A DNA stretch of 8,099 nucleotides from Rhizobiaceae bacterium. GTDB taxonomy: Bacteria > Pseudomonadota > Alphaproteobacteria > Rhizobiales > Rhizobiaceae. The DNA lies in the NCBI GenBank assembly GCA_028865845.1, contig JAGWJK010000149.1:1-8099 (forward strand), given 5' to 3'. Both the position numbers and the translations under genes were made by a program. Positions 1-6,321 of this stretch are shown here, in pieces. The stretch's first letter is position 1. Each line of letters begins with the position of its first letter. The notes beneath the pieces are model-generated. The model was not told the origin of the DNA, ran no database searches, and was given only the letters and a program-made list of their open reading frames with translations.

Positions 1-4
1 GCCC

Positions 5-913
5 TCAATCGCCGGCTTCGAGCCATAGGCGCTTGATCGTGTGCGCTTCCTTGTCGGGATCATCGGCAAATACCCATTCCGCCCGTTCAAGCGCGTCGGT
101 GCGGGCCGTCTGCTGGCGCGATATGATGGCTTCAATCAGTCGAGCGCGATCTTGCGCGTCGTCGAAGAGATGCGGCTCACGATCGGCGACTTCGGAGAGC
201 ATGGAAAGGTCGAGATAGCGGCCGAGCACATCGACCAGCGCTTTGGCTTCGACCTGTTTCGCATGCATGGCCGCCGGCCAGATGTCGCGCAGCAGGGCGT
301 GGTGCATCCAGTAATCCTGGCTGCGTTTGCGCAGATCGTGGAACTGGTCGGCGTGCCCTTCGGCACGACAGTGCGACAGCGCCTGCGCCGCCTTGCGGCA
401 GGTTTTCAGCCAGCTGCCACCAAAGAGGCGGGCTGTCGCCCGCCGGCCGCATTCGAAGGAGACATCATTGAGCGCTGCAAGCGCGTCGCCGCAGGTCGCG
501 ACGGCCGCATTCGCCTTTGCCTCGAGTTCGGTCTCTTCCTCCGCCAGACGATCGCGCCTCGATGTCAGCATGCCGGTCATGCGGGCGAGCGATTCGGCTT
601 CGTCTTGCGAGGTGGCCGTCTCCTGCAGATAGTGGCTGACTTCGATCAGAGCCGTGGCGTCGCGCATGCCGGAGAGGGTTCGCGCCATCTCGCGCAGCCT
701 GTCGTTTTCCCGACGCTGAAACTCGGGCGCTCTGCGGGCAACCAGCCGATAAAGCGCGCGCACGCGCTTGATGTTCTTGCGGGCGGCATGGACCGCTTCA
801 TGCAGTCCTTCGGGCCGATCGATAAGTGCCGCCATCGCCTTGCCGAGCTGCTGTGCAGCCACGGCATGCACCTCGTCATCGAGAGCCTTGTCAGGCCGAA
901 TGCGATAACTCAT
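5..913 (-). CDS. CHAD domain-containing protein
   Basis: This 302-residue protein carries a CHAD (conserved histidine alpha-helical) domain, a fold known to bind inorganic polyphosphate through basic residues. Two signature blocks are visible. The first, around residues 38-55, has His42 followed by Arg45, Lys46, Lys49, Arg50 and Arg52 (VHAARKNIKRVRAL). The second, around 192-205, reads HDLRKRSQDYWMHH. No signal peptide or membrane helix is seen, so it is probably cytosolic. The start at 913 (MSYRIRPDK) is chosen because an AGGA lies 5 bases upstream of it. A start at 967 would add 18 Ser/Arg-rich residues, lacks a clear ribosome binding site and overlaps the upstream gene by 77 bases. With the start at 913 the overlap with the CYTH gene is 23 bases, implying one transcript and coupled translation. 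CHAD and CYTH domains are often fused or adjacent, which supports the call. The cellular role is not established. Confidence 0.88.
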   Translation of the reverse strand: MSYRIRPDKALDDEVHAVAAQQLGKAMAALIDRPEGLHEAVHAARKNIKRVRALYRLVARRAPEFQRRENDRLREMARTLSGMRDATALIEVSHYLQETATSQDEAESLARMTGMLTSRRDRLAEEETELEAKANAAVATCGDALAALNDVSFECGRRATARLFGGSWLKTCRKAAQALSHCRAEGHADQFHDLRKRSQDYWMHHALLRDIWPAAMHAKQVEAKALVDVLGRYLDLSMLSEVADREPHLFDDAQDRARLIEAIISRQQTARTDALERAEWVFADDPDKEAHTIKRLWLEAGD

Positions 914-1376
914 CGTATTCCTGTTCGAACTGCGTCGCGAGCGCTTGGTTGGAGTAGCGATATTCACCGGTCACTTCGCGGCCGAGCCAGTCCGGCAATT
1001 CCGGGTCGTCGCTTTCATCCTTCATCTCGACCTCGGCGATCACCAGGCCGCGATGCGCACCGCGAAAAACATCGACTTCCCAGACAAATCCCTTGAAAGG
1101 CACCTTGTAGCGGGTTTTCTCGATGACCAGGCCGATGGCATTGCCGATCAGCTCCTCGGCATCGCCGACCGGGATCTCATATTCAAACTCGTCGCGCGTC
1201 ATCGCCCTGCCGATTTTCATCGTCAGGGTCGCTCTCGTCTCGTTCGTCAGGCGCACGCGAACGGAACGATCCTCCATGGAGGCGACATAGGCCTGCTTCA
1301 GCGTCAATTTTTCGGAAACGAGGCCCTGCCATTGGTCGCCACGGACCAAAAATTTCCGCTCGATCTCTTTTGCCAT
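891..1376 (-). CDS. CYTH domain protein (triphosphate tunnel metalloenzyme family)
   Basis: This 161-residue protein belongs to the CYTH superfamily (adenylate cyclase CyaB / thiamine triphosphatase), whose bacterial members mostly hydrolyse inorganic tripolyphosphate or bind triphosphates in a beta-barrel tunnel. The family signature ExExK sits at the N-terminus (Glu4, Glu6, Lys8 in EIERKFL). Further alternating charged residues typical of the tunnel follow: Arg38/Arg40/Arg42, Lys54, Glu65/Glu67, Lys87/Arg89/Lys91, Glu100/Asp102 and Glu115/Glu117. The start at 1376 places the signature at residue 4 as usual. GGTGGAG lies 12 bases upstream, somewhat far, and a start at 1400 adding MLVEHVGR cannot be excluded. 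It is the first gene of a pair with the CHAD gene. Lipid-binding or cyclase functions are less likely than a triphosphatase for a stand-alone CYTH protein of this size, but the substrate is inferred from the family only. Confidence 0.87.
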   Translation of the reverse strand: MAKEIERKFLVRGDQWQGLVSEKLTLKQAYVASMEDRSVRVRLTNETRATLTMKIGRAMTRDEFEYEIPVGDAEELIGNAIGLVIEKTRYKVPFKGFVWEVDVFRGAHRGLVIAEVEMKDESDDPELPDWLGREVTGEYRYSNQALATQFEQEYDELSHSA

Positions 1377-1467
1377 GCGCCCGACATGCTCCACCAGCAT
1401 CGTGTGGCGGCAGACTAGCGGAAGTTTTTGCGATTTCCTACCATTCTCTCCGGACTTAGCTTTTATC

Positions 1468-1496
1468 TCGACAAGGCGTGTTCGGAGGGCTATTCG
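1468..1496 (+). promoter_or_regulatory. possible promoter of eda
   Basis: In the divergent spacer between the CYTH gene and eda, TCGACA at 1468-1473 and TATTCG at 1491-1496 are separated by 17 bases and lie 40 bases upstream of the eda start. The -35 element matches 5 of 6 consensus positions, the -10 only 3 of 6. This is a weak pattern match. No clear operator was seen. Confidence 0.25.
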
Positions 1497-1535
1497 AAAA
1501 CCCGGATTCTAATCGTTTTAGAGGAGCGCGCCGCC

Positions 1536-2174
1536 ATGGGCGAAAAAACCGAAAAGCTTCTTTCCATCCTGAAACTGCAGCCCGTCGTTCCGGTGCTCAT
1601 CGTCGAAGACGCGAAATCGGCCGTGCCGCTCGCTCGCGCGCTGGTCGCCGGCGGCCTGAGGGCGATCGAGATCACGCTGCGCACGGCTGGCGCGCTCGAC
1701 GCGGTCCGTGCAGTTGCCGACGAGGTCGAAGGCGCCGAAGTCGGTGCCGGCACGATCCTGAACGTCGCGCAGTGGGAAGCAGCGGTTGCGGCCGGCTCCA
1801 AGTTCATCGTTAGCCCCGGCACGACGCAGGAACTGCTCGACGTCGCCCGCGATTCCCATGTGCCGCTGTTGCCCGGTGCTGCAACCGCGAGTGAAGTCAT
1901 GGCGCTTCGCGAGGAAGGCTACAAGGTCCTGAAGTTCTTCCCGGCCGAGCAGGCTGGCGGTGCAGCCTATCTGAAGGCGCTGTCCTCGCCGCTCGCCGGC
2001 ACGCTGTTCTGCCCGACTGGCGGCGTTTCGCTGAAGAATGCCAATGATTACCTGTCGCTCCCGAACGTCGTCTGCGTCGGCGGTTCCTGGGTTGCCCCAA
2101 AGGAACTGGTTGCGGCCGGCGACTGGGCGGGGATCACCAAGCTTGCCGCGGAAGCTGCCGCGCTGAAGGCTTGA
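1536..2174 (+). CDS. eda: 2-dehydro-3-deoxy-6-phosphogluconate (KDPG) aldolase
   Basis: The enzyme cleaves 2-keto-3-deoxy-6-phosphogluconate to pyruvate and glyceraldehyde 3-phosphate, the last step of the Entner-Doudoroff pathway, in the cytosol. At 212 residues it is full length (the E. coli protein has 213). The class I aldolase residues fall at the E. coli positions: Glu45 and Arg49 in AIEITLRT, Thr73 in GAGT, and the Schiff-base lysine Lys133 in VLKFFPAE. The phosphate-binding loops SPGTT, LPGAAT, PTGGV and GGSW are also present. The start at 1536 has GAGGAG 9 bases upstream and gives the family length; the frame stays open upstream to 1428 but that stretch is not family-like. It is transcribed alone, divergent from the CYTH-CHAD pair and closed by an intrinsic terminator; no edd or zwf is in view. 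It could also act on 4-hydroxy-2-oxoglutarate, as many Eda enzymes do. Confidence 0.95.
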   Translation: MGEKTEKLLSILKLQPVVPVLIVEDAKSAVPLARALVAGGLRAIEITLRTAGALDAVRAVADEVEGAEVGAGTILNVAQWEAAVAAGSKFIVSPGTTQELLDVARDSHVPLLPGAATASEVMALREEGYKVLKFFPAEQAGGAAYLKALSSPLAGTLFCPTGGVSLKNANDYLSLPNVVCVGGSWVAPKELVAAGDWAGITKLAAEAAALKA

Positions 2175-2195
2175 GCCTTTTGCGACACGGATATC

Positions 2196-2228
2196 AGGGC
2201 GCGTATGGTCTCCATACGCGCTCTTTTT
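2196..2228 (+). terminator. intrinsic terminator after eda
   Basis: A 13-bp stem (2196-2208 with 2212-2224, one G-U pair) closed by a TCT triloop runs directly into a T tract at 2224-2228. It lies 22 bases after the eda stop. This is a textbook Rho-independent terminator, so eda is probably monocistronic and the next gene has its own promoter. Confidence 0.9.
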
Positions 2229-2303
2229 CATTTTAGCGTCTTTGTATTTTCAAGGATGGTTCCTATCTCCGTTCTGCCATGACAAGGACGGAGGACCATC
2301 ATC

Positions 2304-3008
2304 ATGATCGACGCCCGCAAGCTTTTGGACCAATTCCTGGGGTCGCAAGTGCCGGGGATGCAGGGAAGCGTGAGAGACAAGGCAACGGAAGCCATCAATC
2401 TCGCGAGGGACAATCCCATGGCGACCAGCGCCATTGCCGGCCTCTTGCTCGGTACCAAGACGGGACGAGGGATCGCAGGCAATGCCTTGACCCTTGGTGG
2501 TCTCGCAGCCATCGCCGGGCTCGGCTACCAGGCCTATAAGAATTACCAGGCGGGCAGCACACCACAGCCGGCACCGCAATCCGCGGGGGCCGAGCCTCAA
2601 TTGCTGCCGCCGCCTTCCGATTCCGGCTTTAGCACGGCGCCGGCCGTTGCCAGCAACGAGTTCGCGCTGTCGCTGATCCGCGCGATGATCGCAGCGGCGC
2701 GTGCCGATGGGCATATCGACGATGCCGAGCGGCAGCATATTCTCGGCAAGGTTCAGCAGTCGGGCGTAGGCGCGGAGGCAGAAGCGTTTTTTGAGAAGGA
2801 ACTCGCAAACCCCGTCGATCTCGACGCCATCGTCGCGTCCGCGAGCACCGAGGAACAGCGTGTACAGCTCTACGCCGCATCGCGCCTGGCAATCGAGCCG
2901 GATTCGCGGGCCGAGCGTGGCTATCTCGATCTGCTCGCCGGCAGGCTCGGCCTCGCCGACGCCTTGGTCGACCATATCGAGGCGACGGTCGCGAGCGCCA
3001 AGGTCTGA
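2304..3008 (+). CDS. DUF533 / TerB-like protein
   Basis: This 234-residue protein fits the DUF533 family (related to E. coli YebE), whose C-terminal half has the all-helical TerB-like (tellurite resistance protein B) fold. Residues 39-83 form a Gly/Ala-rich hydrophobic stretch that may insert in or lie on the inner membrane. A Pro/Gln/Ala-rich linker covers roughly 84-112. Residues 118-232 form the TerB-like domain, with the characteristic acidic turn DGHIDDAE at 135-142 and the second block AIEPDSRAERGYLDLLA at 196-212. The start at 2304 is fixed by GGAGGA 8 bases upstream. The preceding eda terminator means it is transcribed separately. The function is unknown; TerB-like domains are thought to bind metals through acidic residues, but a tellurite role should not be assumed from the name. 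Confidence 0.85.
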   Translation: MIDARKLLDQFLGSQVPGMQGSVRDKATEAINLARDNPMATSAIAGLLLGTKTGRGIAGNALTLGGLAAIAGLGYQAYKNYQAGSTPQPAPQSAGAEPQLLPPPSDSGFSTAPAVASNEFALSLIRAMIAAARADGHIDDAERQHILGKVQQSGVGAEAEAFFEKELANPVDLDAIVASASTEEQRVQLYAASRLAIEPDSRAERGYLDLLAGRLGLADALVDHIEATVASAKV

Positions 3009-3059
3009 TTTCCGATCGGGCGAGTGGCCGGTTGCCTTTCCGCGGCGGCTGGCCTAAGC

Positions 3060-3157
3060 AATCCGGGGAAAAGTGCGCAGCGGTTTTCCGCCAGGAATTG
3101 CGAAAAACGAAAAGATGGGGCGGTTTTCAGCGTCGTTGAAAAGCTGAACCGCTCCAT
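3060..3157. repeat. probable Rhizobium-type dispersed intergenic repeat
   Basis: The 219-base spacer between 3009 and 3227 has no convincing gene. Its core resembles an element I remember from many Rhizobium intergenic regions: a block containing AGTGCGCAGCGGTTTTCCG (3072-3090), then GGAATTGCG and an A-rich stretch, then a GCGGTT half-site. The right part folds as a hairpin, GCGGTT..CAGC at 3120-3131 with GCTGAACCGC at 3143-3152, with a two-T bulge. CGGTTTTC occurs twice (3081-3088 and 3121-3128). Only one copy lies in this window, so the repeat status comes from memory and is not shown here. Confidence 0.5.
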
Positions 3158-3230
3158 GCCTTCGCAGCTACGTGCGTTCGGTGACTAAAGCAGGCGCGCG
3201 GCGAAGGATAGGCGAAGGACTGGCATCGTG

Positions 3231-3443
3231 ATGGATAAAAAGACGGAAACCCGCTCGACGGCGATCGCCGCCGCCATCATCCTGCTGGTGGCGATGGCCC
3301 TGCTCTATTTCATGCCCGACGTCATCGTCTGGCTCGGCAATATCTCACCCTGGCTCGGTACCGCCTTCGGCGTCCTCGTTATCCTGGGCTTCTTCCTCGT
3401 GTTCTGGCTGCGGGCCGGCTATCAGCGCCGCCACGGCAAATAA
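3231..3443 (+). CDS. small two-helix inner-membrane protein
   Basis: I do not recognise a family. The 70-residue product has a charged N-terminus (MDKKTETRS), a first hydrophobic helix at about 10-28, a short loop with WLGNISPWLG, a second helix at about 42-60 and a basic tail ending RAGYQRRHGK. By the positive-inside rule both ends probably face the cytoplasm. AAGGA at 3215-3219 supports translation from the ATG at 3231 (spacing 11) or from the GTG at 3228 (spacing 8, one residue longer). It follows the DUF533 gene on the same strand across a 220-base spacer, so separate transcription is likely. It converges on the metal permease gene with only 9 bases between stop codons and no obvious terminator between them. 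The clean hydrophobic pattern and the ribosome binding site make it a likely real gene. Confidence 0.75.
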   Translation: MDKKTETRSTAIAAAIILLVAMALLYFMPDVIVWLGNISPWLGTAFGVLVILGFFLVFWLRAGYQRRHGK

Positions 3444-3452
3444 TCGACCAGA

Positions 3453-4565
3453 TCAGGTTTGCAGCGAGGCGCCGAGCAGAAGGACGCCGGTGCAAATCAC
3501 CAGCAGGGCCCCAATGATTTCGATGCCGTTGCCGACCCATGCCGAAAGCCTGGAGCCGCGACCGCTGAAATGAACGGCCGTGCTCTTGGCAAAAACGGCG
3601 ATGATGGCGAGCAGCGAGACGGTGAGCGCAGTGCCGACCGACATGGCGAGCACGGAGAGCAGTCCGCCGAGATAGAGGCCGTTCAGCATCGAAAAGGTCA
3701 TGACCAGCAGCGCGCCGGAGCAGGGGCGAAGCCCGACGGTGACGATTGCCGACCAGGCTTCGCGGACGCTGAAATTTTCATTCGACAGCATCTTCGGGTC
3801 CGGCAGGTGCGAATGGCCGCAGGTCTCGCAGACGAGACCGTTGCCCGTTGTATGGGCCGGGTCGTCGCAATTGTACTGGCTGGCGGCTTGCTGCGAGGCG
3901 CCGAAGCGGGACAGCTTCATTGGCCTGCCTGGACTTGCGGCACCGTCGTCGAACAGCGACATGCTGATCGGTCCGGCCGAAGTCGCCAGCTGCACCTCCC
4001 GCCGCCGCGGCCGCTCCTGGATCATCGAACGCAGCTTGCGAAACAAGAGCCAGCCACCAAAGAGGATGACCATGACGAAACTGGTGATCTCCATGGCATT
4101 GGTCGCCATTGTCATGGTGATGCCGGAACCGCGCAAAACAAAGTAGGCGGCGCCGACGACGAGCACGGCGACGATGCCCTGGATGAAGGCGGAGATGAAC
4201 GAGATGACGATGCCGCGTTTCAGCTCGATCTCGTTTGCGACCATGTAGGAGGAGATGACCGCCTTGCCATGGCCGGGTCCGGCGGCATGGAAGATGCCGT
4301 AGGCAAAGGACAGGCCGATGAGCGTCCACAGCTGCCAGGGGTCCTGGCGCATGGCCTCGATCGATTTGGTAAGCGCCCTGTAGAAGGCCTGCTGCTCGTA
4401 GTTCACATAGAGGAAGATCGGCGCCAGCGGTCCGCCGATCGGCTGGAAGCTCGGTTCGGCCGTGCCGATGCCGAGGGGCGATCCCGTTGCGTGTGCAAGG
4501 CCCGCGGCCGTCAGGAAGGCAAGAGCCGCGGCGGCAAGCAGCCGCCATGTCCGCGCCATCAGCAT
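3453..4565 (-). CDS. NicO/RcnA-type nickel/cobalt (or zinc) permease
   Basis: This 370-residue membrane protein belongs to the NicO family (RcnA-like, COG2215). After a hydrophobic signal-like segment (8-24) and a periplasmic-type stretch, helices lie near 80-95, 118-144, 157-176, 270-295, 298-326 and 346-367. The family metal motif HAAGPGHGK occupies 93-101 (His93, His99), and the second signature GLRPCSGAL lies at 278-286. The loop between the helix groups (178-268) contains a Cys/His cluster: Cys233, His238, Cys246, Cys249, His251 and His253. The start at 4565 overlaps the upstream stop by 7 bases. The ATG at 4559 forms a TGATG stop-start overlap and is equally possible; either implies translational coupling to the DUF1007 gene. 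Such pairs match Haemophilus ZevAB, implicated in zinc acquisition, whereas RcnA exports nickel and cobalt, so substrate and direction are uncertain. Confidence 0.87.
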   Translation of the reverse strand: MLMARTWRLLAAAALAFLTAAGLAHATGSPLGIGTAEPSFQPIGGPLAPIFLYVNYEQQAFYRALTKSIEAMRQDPWQLWTLIGLSFAYGIFHAAGPGHGKAVISSYMVANEIELKRGIVISFISAFIQGIVAVLVVGAAYFVLRGSGITMTMATNAMEITSFVMVILFGGWLLFRKLRSMIQERPRRREVQLATSAGPISMSLFDDGAASPGRPMKLSRFGASQQAASQYNCDDPAHTTGNGLVCETCGHSHLPDPKMLSNENFSVREAWSAIVTVGLRPCSGALLVMTFSMLNGLYLGGLLSVLAMSVGTALTVSLLAIIAVFAKSTAVHFSGRGSRLSAWVGNGIEIIGALLVICTGVLLLGASLQT

Positions 4566-5239
4566 TGGACGTCTATCCGCGTTGCGAAGAGCTTCGACAT
4601 CGTCGTTCCGGTCGGATCGTTGAAGAAGGCGTCGGTCAGCGTCGTCTTGTTCTCGGCGATGACCTGATCGGGATCGGGACGGACGACCTGGCTCTTGCAC
4701 GACTTGAAGGCGTCGCCTTCGGTGACGAGTTGCTTGTCGTCGGGAAAATCGATCGAGGTGTAGAGCGTCGGATCATAGATGCCGAAGCTCAGCCTGTTGC
4801 CCTTCATCGGCATCGGCTCCGACGGCTTGACGGCGAAGAACATCAGCAACTGGCCGTCCTTGTAGTCGACGTTGATGACGTCAGGCTTGTTGACCTTGAT
4901 GGGTTTGCCGTTGAGCGTCAGGTTTGTGTAGTAGTCGTAGTCGACGAGCGAATCGCGCACCGTCTTGCCGACTTCCTTCAGCTCGTCCGGGTCGAGCTTC
5001 AGGTTGGTGTTCTTGTCGAAGTCCATCAGTACAGAAGAAGAAAAGACCTCGTCGAAGCGCCAGACGTTGCGCAGTTCCTGTATGTTGCCGTCGGGACCGG
5101 CCAGAACTTCCAGGCGCGCCTCCACGAAAATATGCGGATGCGCCATCGCGGCGACGGGCGCGAGCGTCAGGCCTGCGGCTAGGGCCGCAAAGTAAACGGT
5201 GATGGATTTTCTCATGCGTCCGATCGGTCTCGTGAGCAT
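4559..5239 (-). CDS. DUF1007 family periplasmic protein (ZevA-like)
   Basis: This 226-residue protein belongs to DUF1007 (COG3683), which is typically encoded beside or fused to NicO-type metal permeases. It has a Sec-type signal peptide (about 1-33, cleavage expected after AAMA), so the mature protein begins with the family-typical HPHIFVEA, whose two histidines could bind metal at the exported N-terminus. Residues 61-90 contain RFDEVFSSS followed by an EF-hand-like loop, DKNTNLKLDPDE (75-86). The mature protein has two cysteines, Cys181 in FKSCKSQ and the C-terminal Cys226. The start at 5239 is preceded by GGGA at a spacing of 7. A start at 5215 (MRKSITVYF) would leave an equally good signal peptide but a weaker ribosome binding site. 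It overlaps the permease gene at its stop and probably delivers or senses metal for it; that role is inferred from the ZevAB system. Confidence 0.85.
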   Translation of the reverse strand: MLTRPIGRMRKSITVYFAALAAGLTLAPVAAMAHPHIFVEARLEVLAGPDGNIQELRNVWRFDEVFSSSVLMDFDKNTNLKLDPDELKEVGKTVRDSLVDYDYYTNLTLNGKPIKVNKPDVINVDYKDGQLLMFFAVKPSEPMPMKGNRLSFGIYDPTLYTSIDFPDDKQLVTEGDAFKSCKSQVVRPDPDQVIAENKTTLTDAFFNDPTGTTMSKLFATRIDVQC

Positions 5240-5305
5240 TGATTCATCCCGACTTCTGGTCAGGAAATGAGACGGAATTGGGACCGGCGGCTGCGGCCGA
5301 AACGC

Positions 5306-6199
5306 TCAGCCATGACGCCGAAACCAGTTATGCAGGTAGTCGACGAAGATGCGCACCTTGGCCGGGAGATAACGCCGGTGCGGGTAGACCGCATAGATGC
5401 CGCGATCCGTCGGCGTATAGTCGTTGAACAGCGTCAGCAATTGGCCGCTTTCGATTGCCTTGCGGCCGATGAAATCGGGCACTAGGGCGACGCCGAGGCC
5501 GGAAATGGCGGCACGAAGCGTGGCATGCGGGCTGTTGACCTCGATCGGTCCGTTGATCGCGACGCTGAAGGACGAGCTGTCCGGATTGACGAAGCGGATG
5601 CTGTTCTGTGATCGATTGTTGGTGTCGATGATGAAGGGGACGCGCGCGAGATCGTTCGGGTGGTCGAGCGGCTGATGCTGATCGATGAATTCCCGGGTTG
5701 CGCAGATATGAGTGCGGAAATCGGAGATCTTGCGGGCGATCATGCCGGAATCCTCCAGCTTGGTGACGCGCACGGCGACGTCGAAGCCTTCCTCGATCAG
5801 ATCGACGAATCGGTCGTCGGCGGCAATCTCCAGCGCCAGGTCCGGATTCTCCTTGGCGAAGTCGATCAGCGACTGTCCGACATCCGCATCGACGAAGGTG
5901 CGCGGTACCGAGACGCGCAGACGGCCCTTGAGCTGTTGATTGCTCTCGCGCACGAGGTCGGCCAGGTTGTCGATCTCCTTCAGGATGTCCGAGGCGGTGC
6001 GATAATAGGTGTGGCCGGCTTCCGTCAGGGAGAATTGACGTGTGGTGCGGTTGAGGAGGAGAGCGCCGAGTTCGTCTTCCAGTTCGCGCACATATTTGGA
6101 AAGCAGCGCCTTGGAACGGCCGGTCTTGCGCGCAGCAGCCGAAAACCCTTCGGCTTCGACCACGTCGATAAAGGCGCGAATCCGGGTTAAGGTATCCAT
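5306..6199 (-). CDS. LysR-family transcriptional regulator
   Basis: This 297-residue protein has the usual LysR layout and length. The N-terminal winged helix-turn-helix covers about 1-60, with the recognition region SAAARKTGRSKALLSKYVRELE at 20-41 and the LTEAG motif at 58-62. A linker helix follows at 63-88, and the periplasmic-binding-protein-like effector domain at about 91-290, beginning LKGRLRVSVP. The pattern is closest to the large group whose N-terminus reads M-D-x-L-x-x-(I/M)-x-x-F (CrgA/DmlR-like), for which no single effector can be predicted. The start at 6199 has AGGGAG 9 bases upstream; the longer frame to 6256 runs through the operator-like region and is rejected. It lies 66 bases upstream of the DUF1007-permease pair on the same strand, with no terminator seen, and divergent from the ornithine decarboxylase gene across 530 bases. 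Either could be a target. Confidence 0.92.
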   Translation of the reverse strand: MDTLTRIRAFIDVVEAEGFSAAARKTGRSKALLSKYVRELEDELGALLLNRTTRQFSLTEAGHTYYRTASDILKEIDNLADLVRESNQQLKGRLRVSVPRTFVDADVGQSLIDFAKENPDLALEIAADDRFVDLIEEGFDVAVRVTKLEDSGMIARKISDFRTHICATREFIDQHQPLDHPNDLARVPFIIDTNNRSQNSIRFVNPDSSSFSVAINGPIEVNSPHATLRAAISGLGVALVPDFIGRKAIESGQLLTLFNDYTPTDRGIYAVYPHRRYLPAKVRIFVDYLHNWFRRHG

Positions 6200-6229
6200 G
6201 GCGAAGCTCTCCCTAGCTGTTTCAAGATG

Positions 6230-6256
6230 TTGAACAAAACGCGTTGATTTGTTCAA
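6230..6256. promoter_or_regulatory. operator-like inverted repeat upstream of lysR
   Basis: A perfect inverted repeat, TTGAACAAA at 6230-6238 and TTTGTTCAA at 6248-6256 with a 9-base spacer, ends 31 bases upstream of the lysR start. A second shorter dyad, TTCAA-N4-TTGAA at 6221-6234, overlaps its left arm and has LysR-type T-N11-A spacing. The position between promoter and gene suggests an autoregulatory binding site. Binding is inferred. Confidence 0.5.
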
Positions 6257-6280
6257 TTATCTTTTTTGGAAATGGGTCAA
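6256..6280 (-). promoter_or_regulatory. possible lysR promoter elements
   Basis: On the minus strand, TTGACC (6280-6275) resembles a -35 box and GATAAT (6261-6256) a -10 box. The spacing between them is only 13 bases, too short for a standard sigma-70 promoter, so at most one is likely to be used as drawn. The region (about 6220-6315) is AT-rich compared with its surroundings, as expected of a promoter. The inverted repeat starts right at the -10-like box. Confidence 0.3.
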
Positions 6281-6288
6281 AAAAATTC

Positions 6289-6317
6289 TTGATTATGACC
6301 GCGAATATTCTTATTTC
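6289..6317 (+). promoter_or_regulatory. possible promoter of the odc2 leader transcript
   Basis: TTGATT at 6289-6294 and TATTTC at 6312-6317 are separated by 17 bases and face the decarboxylase gene. Transcription would begin near 6324 and give a leader of about 405 bases. The -10 match is modest. The location at the edge of the hairpin-rich region is the main support. Confidence 0.3.
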
Positions 6318-6321
6318 GGGG

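Noticed and set aside
41..1096. A 351-codon plus-strand open frame opposite the CHAD and CYTH genes
   Set aside because: Antisense to two genes with family signatures, and no recognisable domain of its own.
1428..1535. N-terminal extension of eda by 36 codons
   Set aside because: The start at 1536 has a strong GAGGAG and puts the catalytic residues at the family positions. The extension has no family similarity and covers the likely promoter.
1518..2231. A 237-codon minus-strand frame opposite eda
   Set aside because: Antisense to a complete KDPG aldolase gene and through its terminator, with no recognisable domain.
3459..4667. A 402-codon plus-strand open frame opposite the NicO permease and DUF1007 genes
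   Set aside because: It is antisense to two genes with clear family motifs. Its product is rich in Asp, Gly, Arg and His with no domain, as expected of a shadow frame in high-GC DNA.
4566..4700. N-terminal extension of the NicO permease by 45 codons
   Set aside because: It lies inside the DUF1007 gene, is highly charged and would bury the signal-like segment. The overlapping start at 4565 or 4559 explains the gene better.
6200..6256. N-terminal extension of the LysR regulator by 19 codons
   Set aside because: It would translate the operator-like dyads, and LysR proteins normally begin just before the helix-turn-helix as with the start at 6199.
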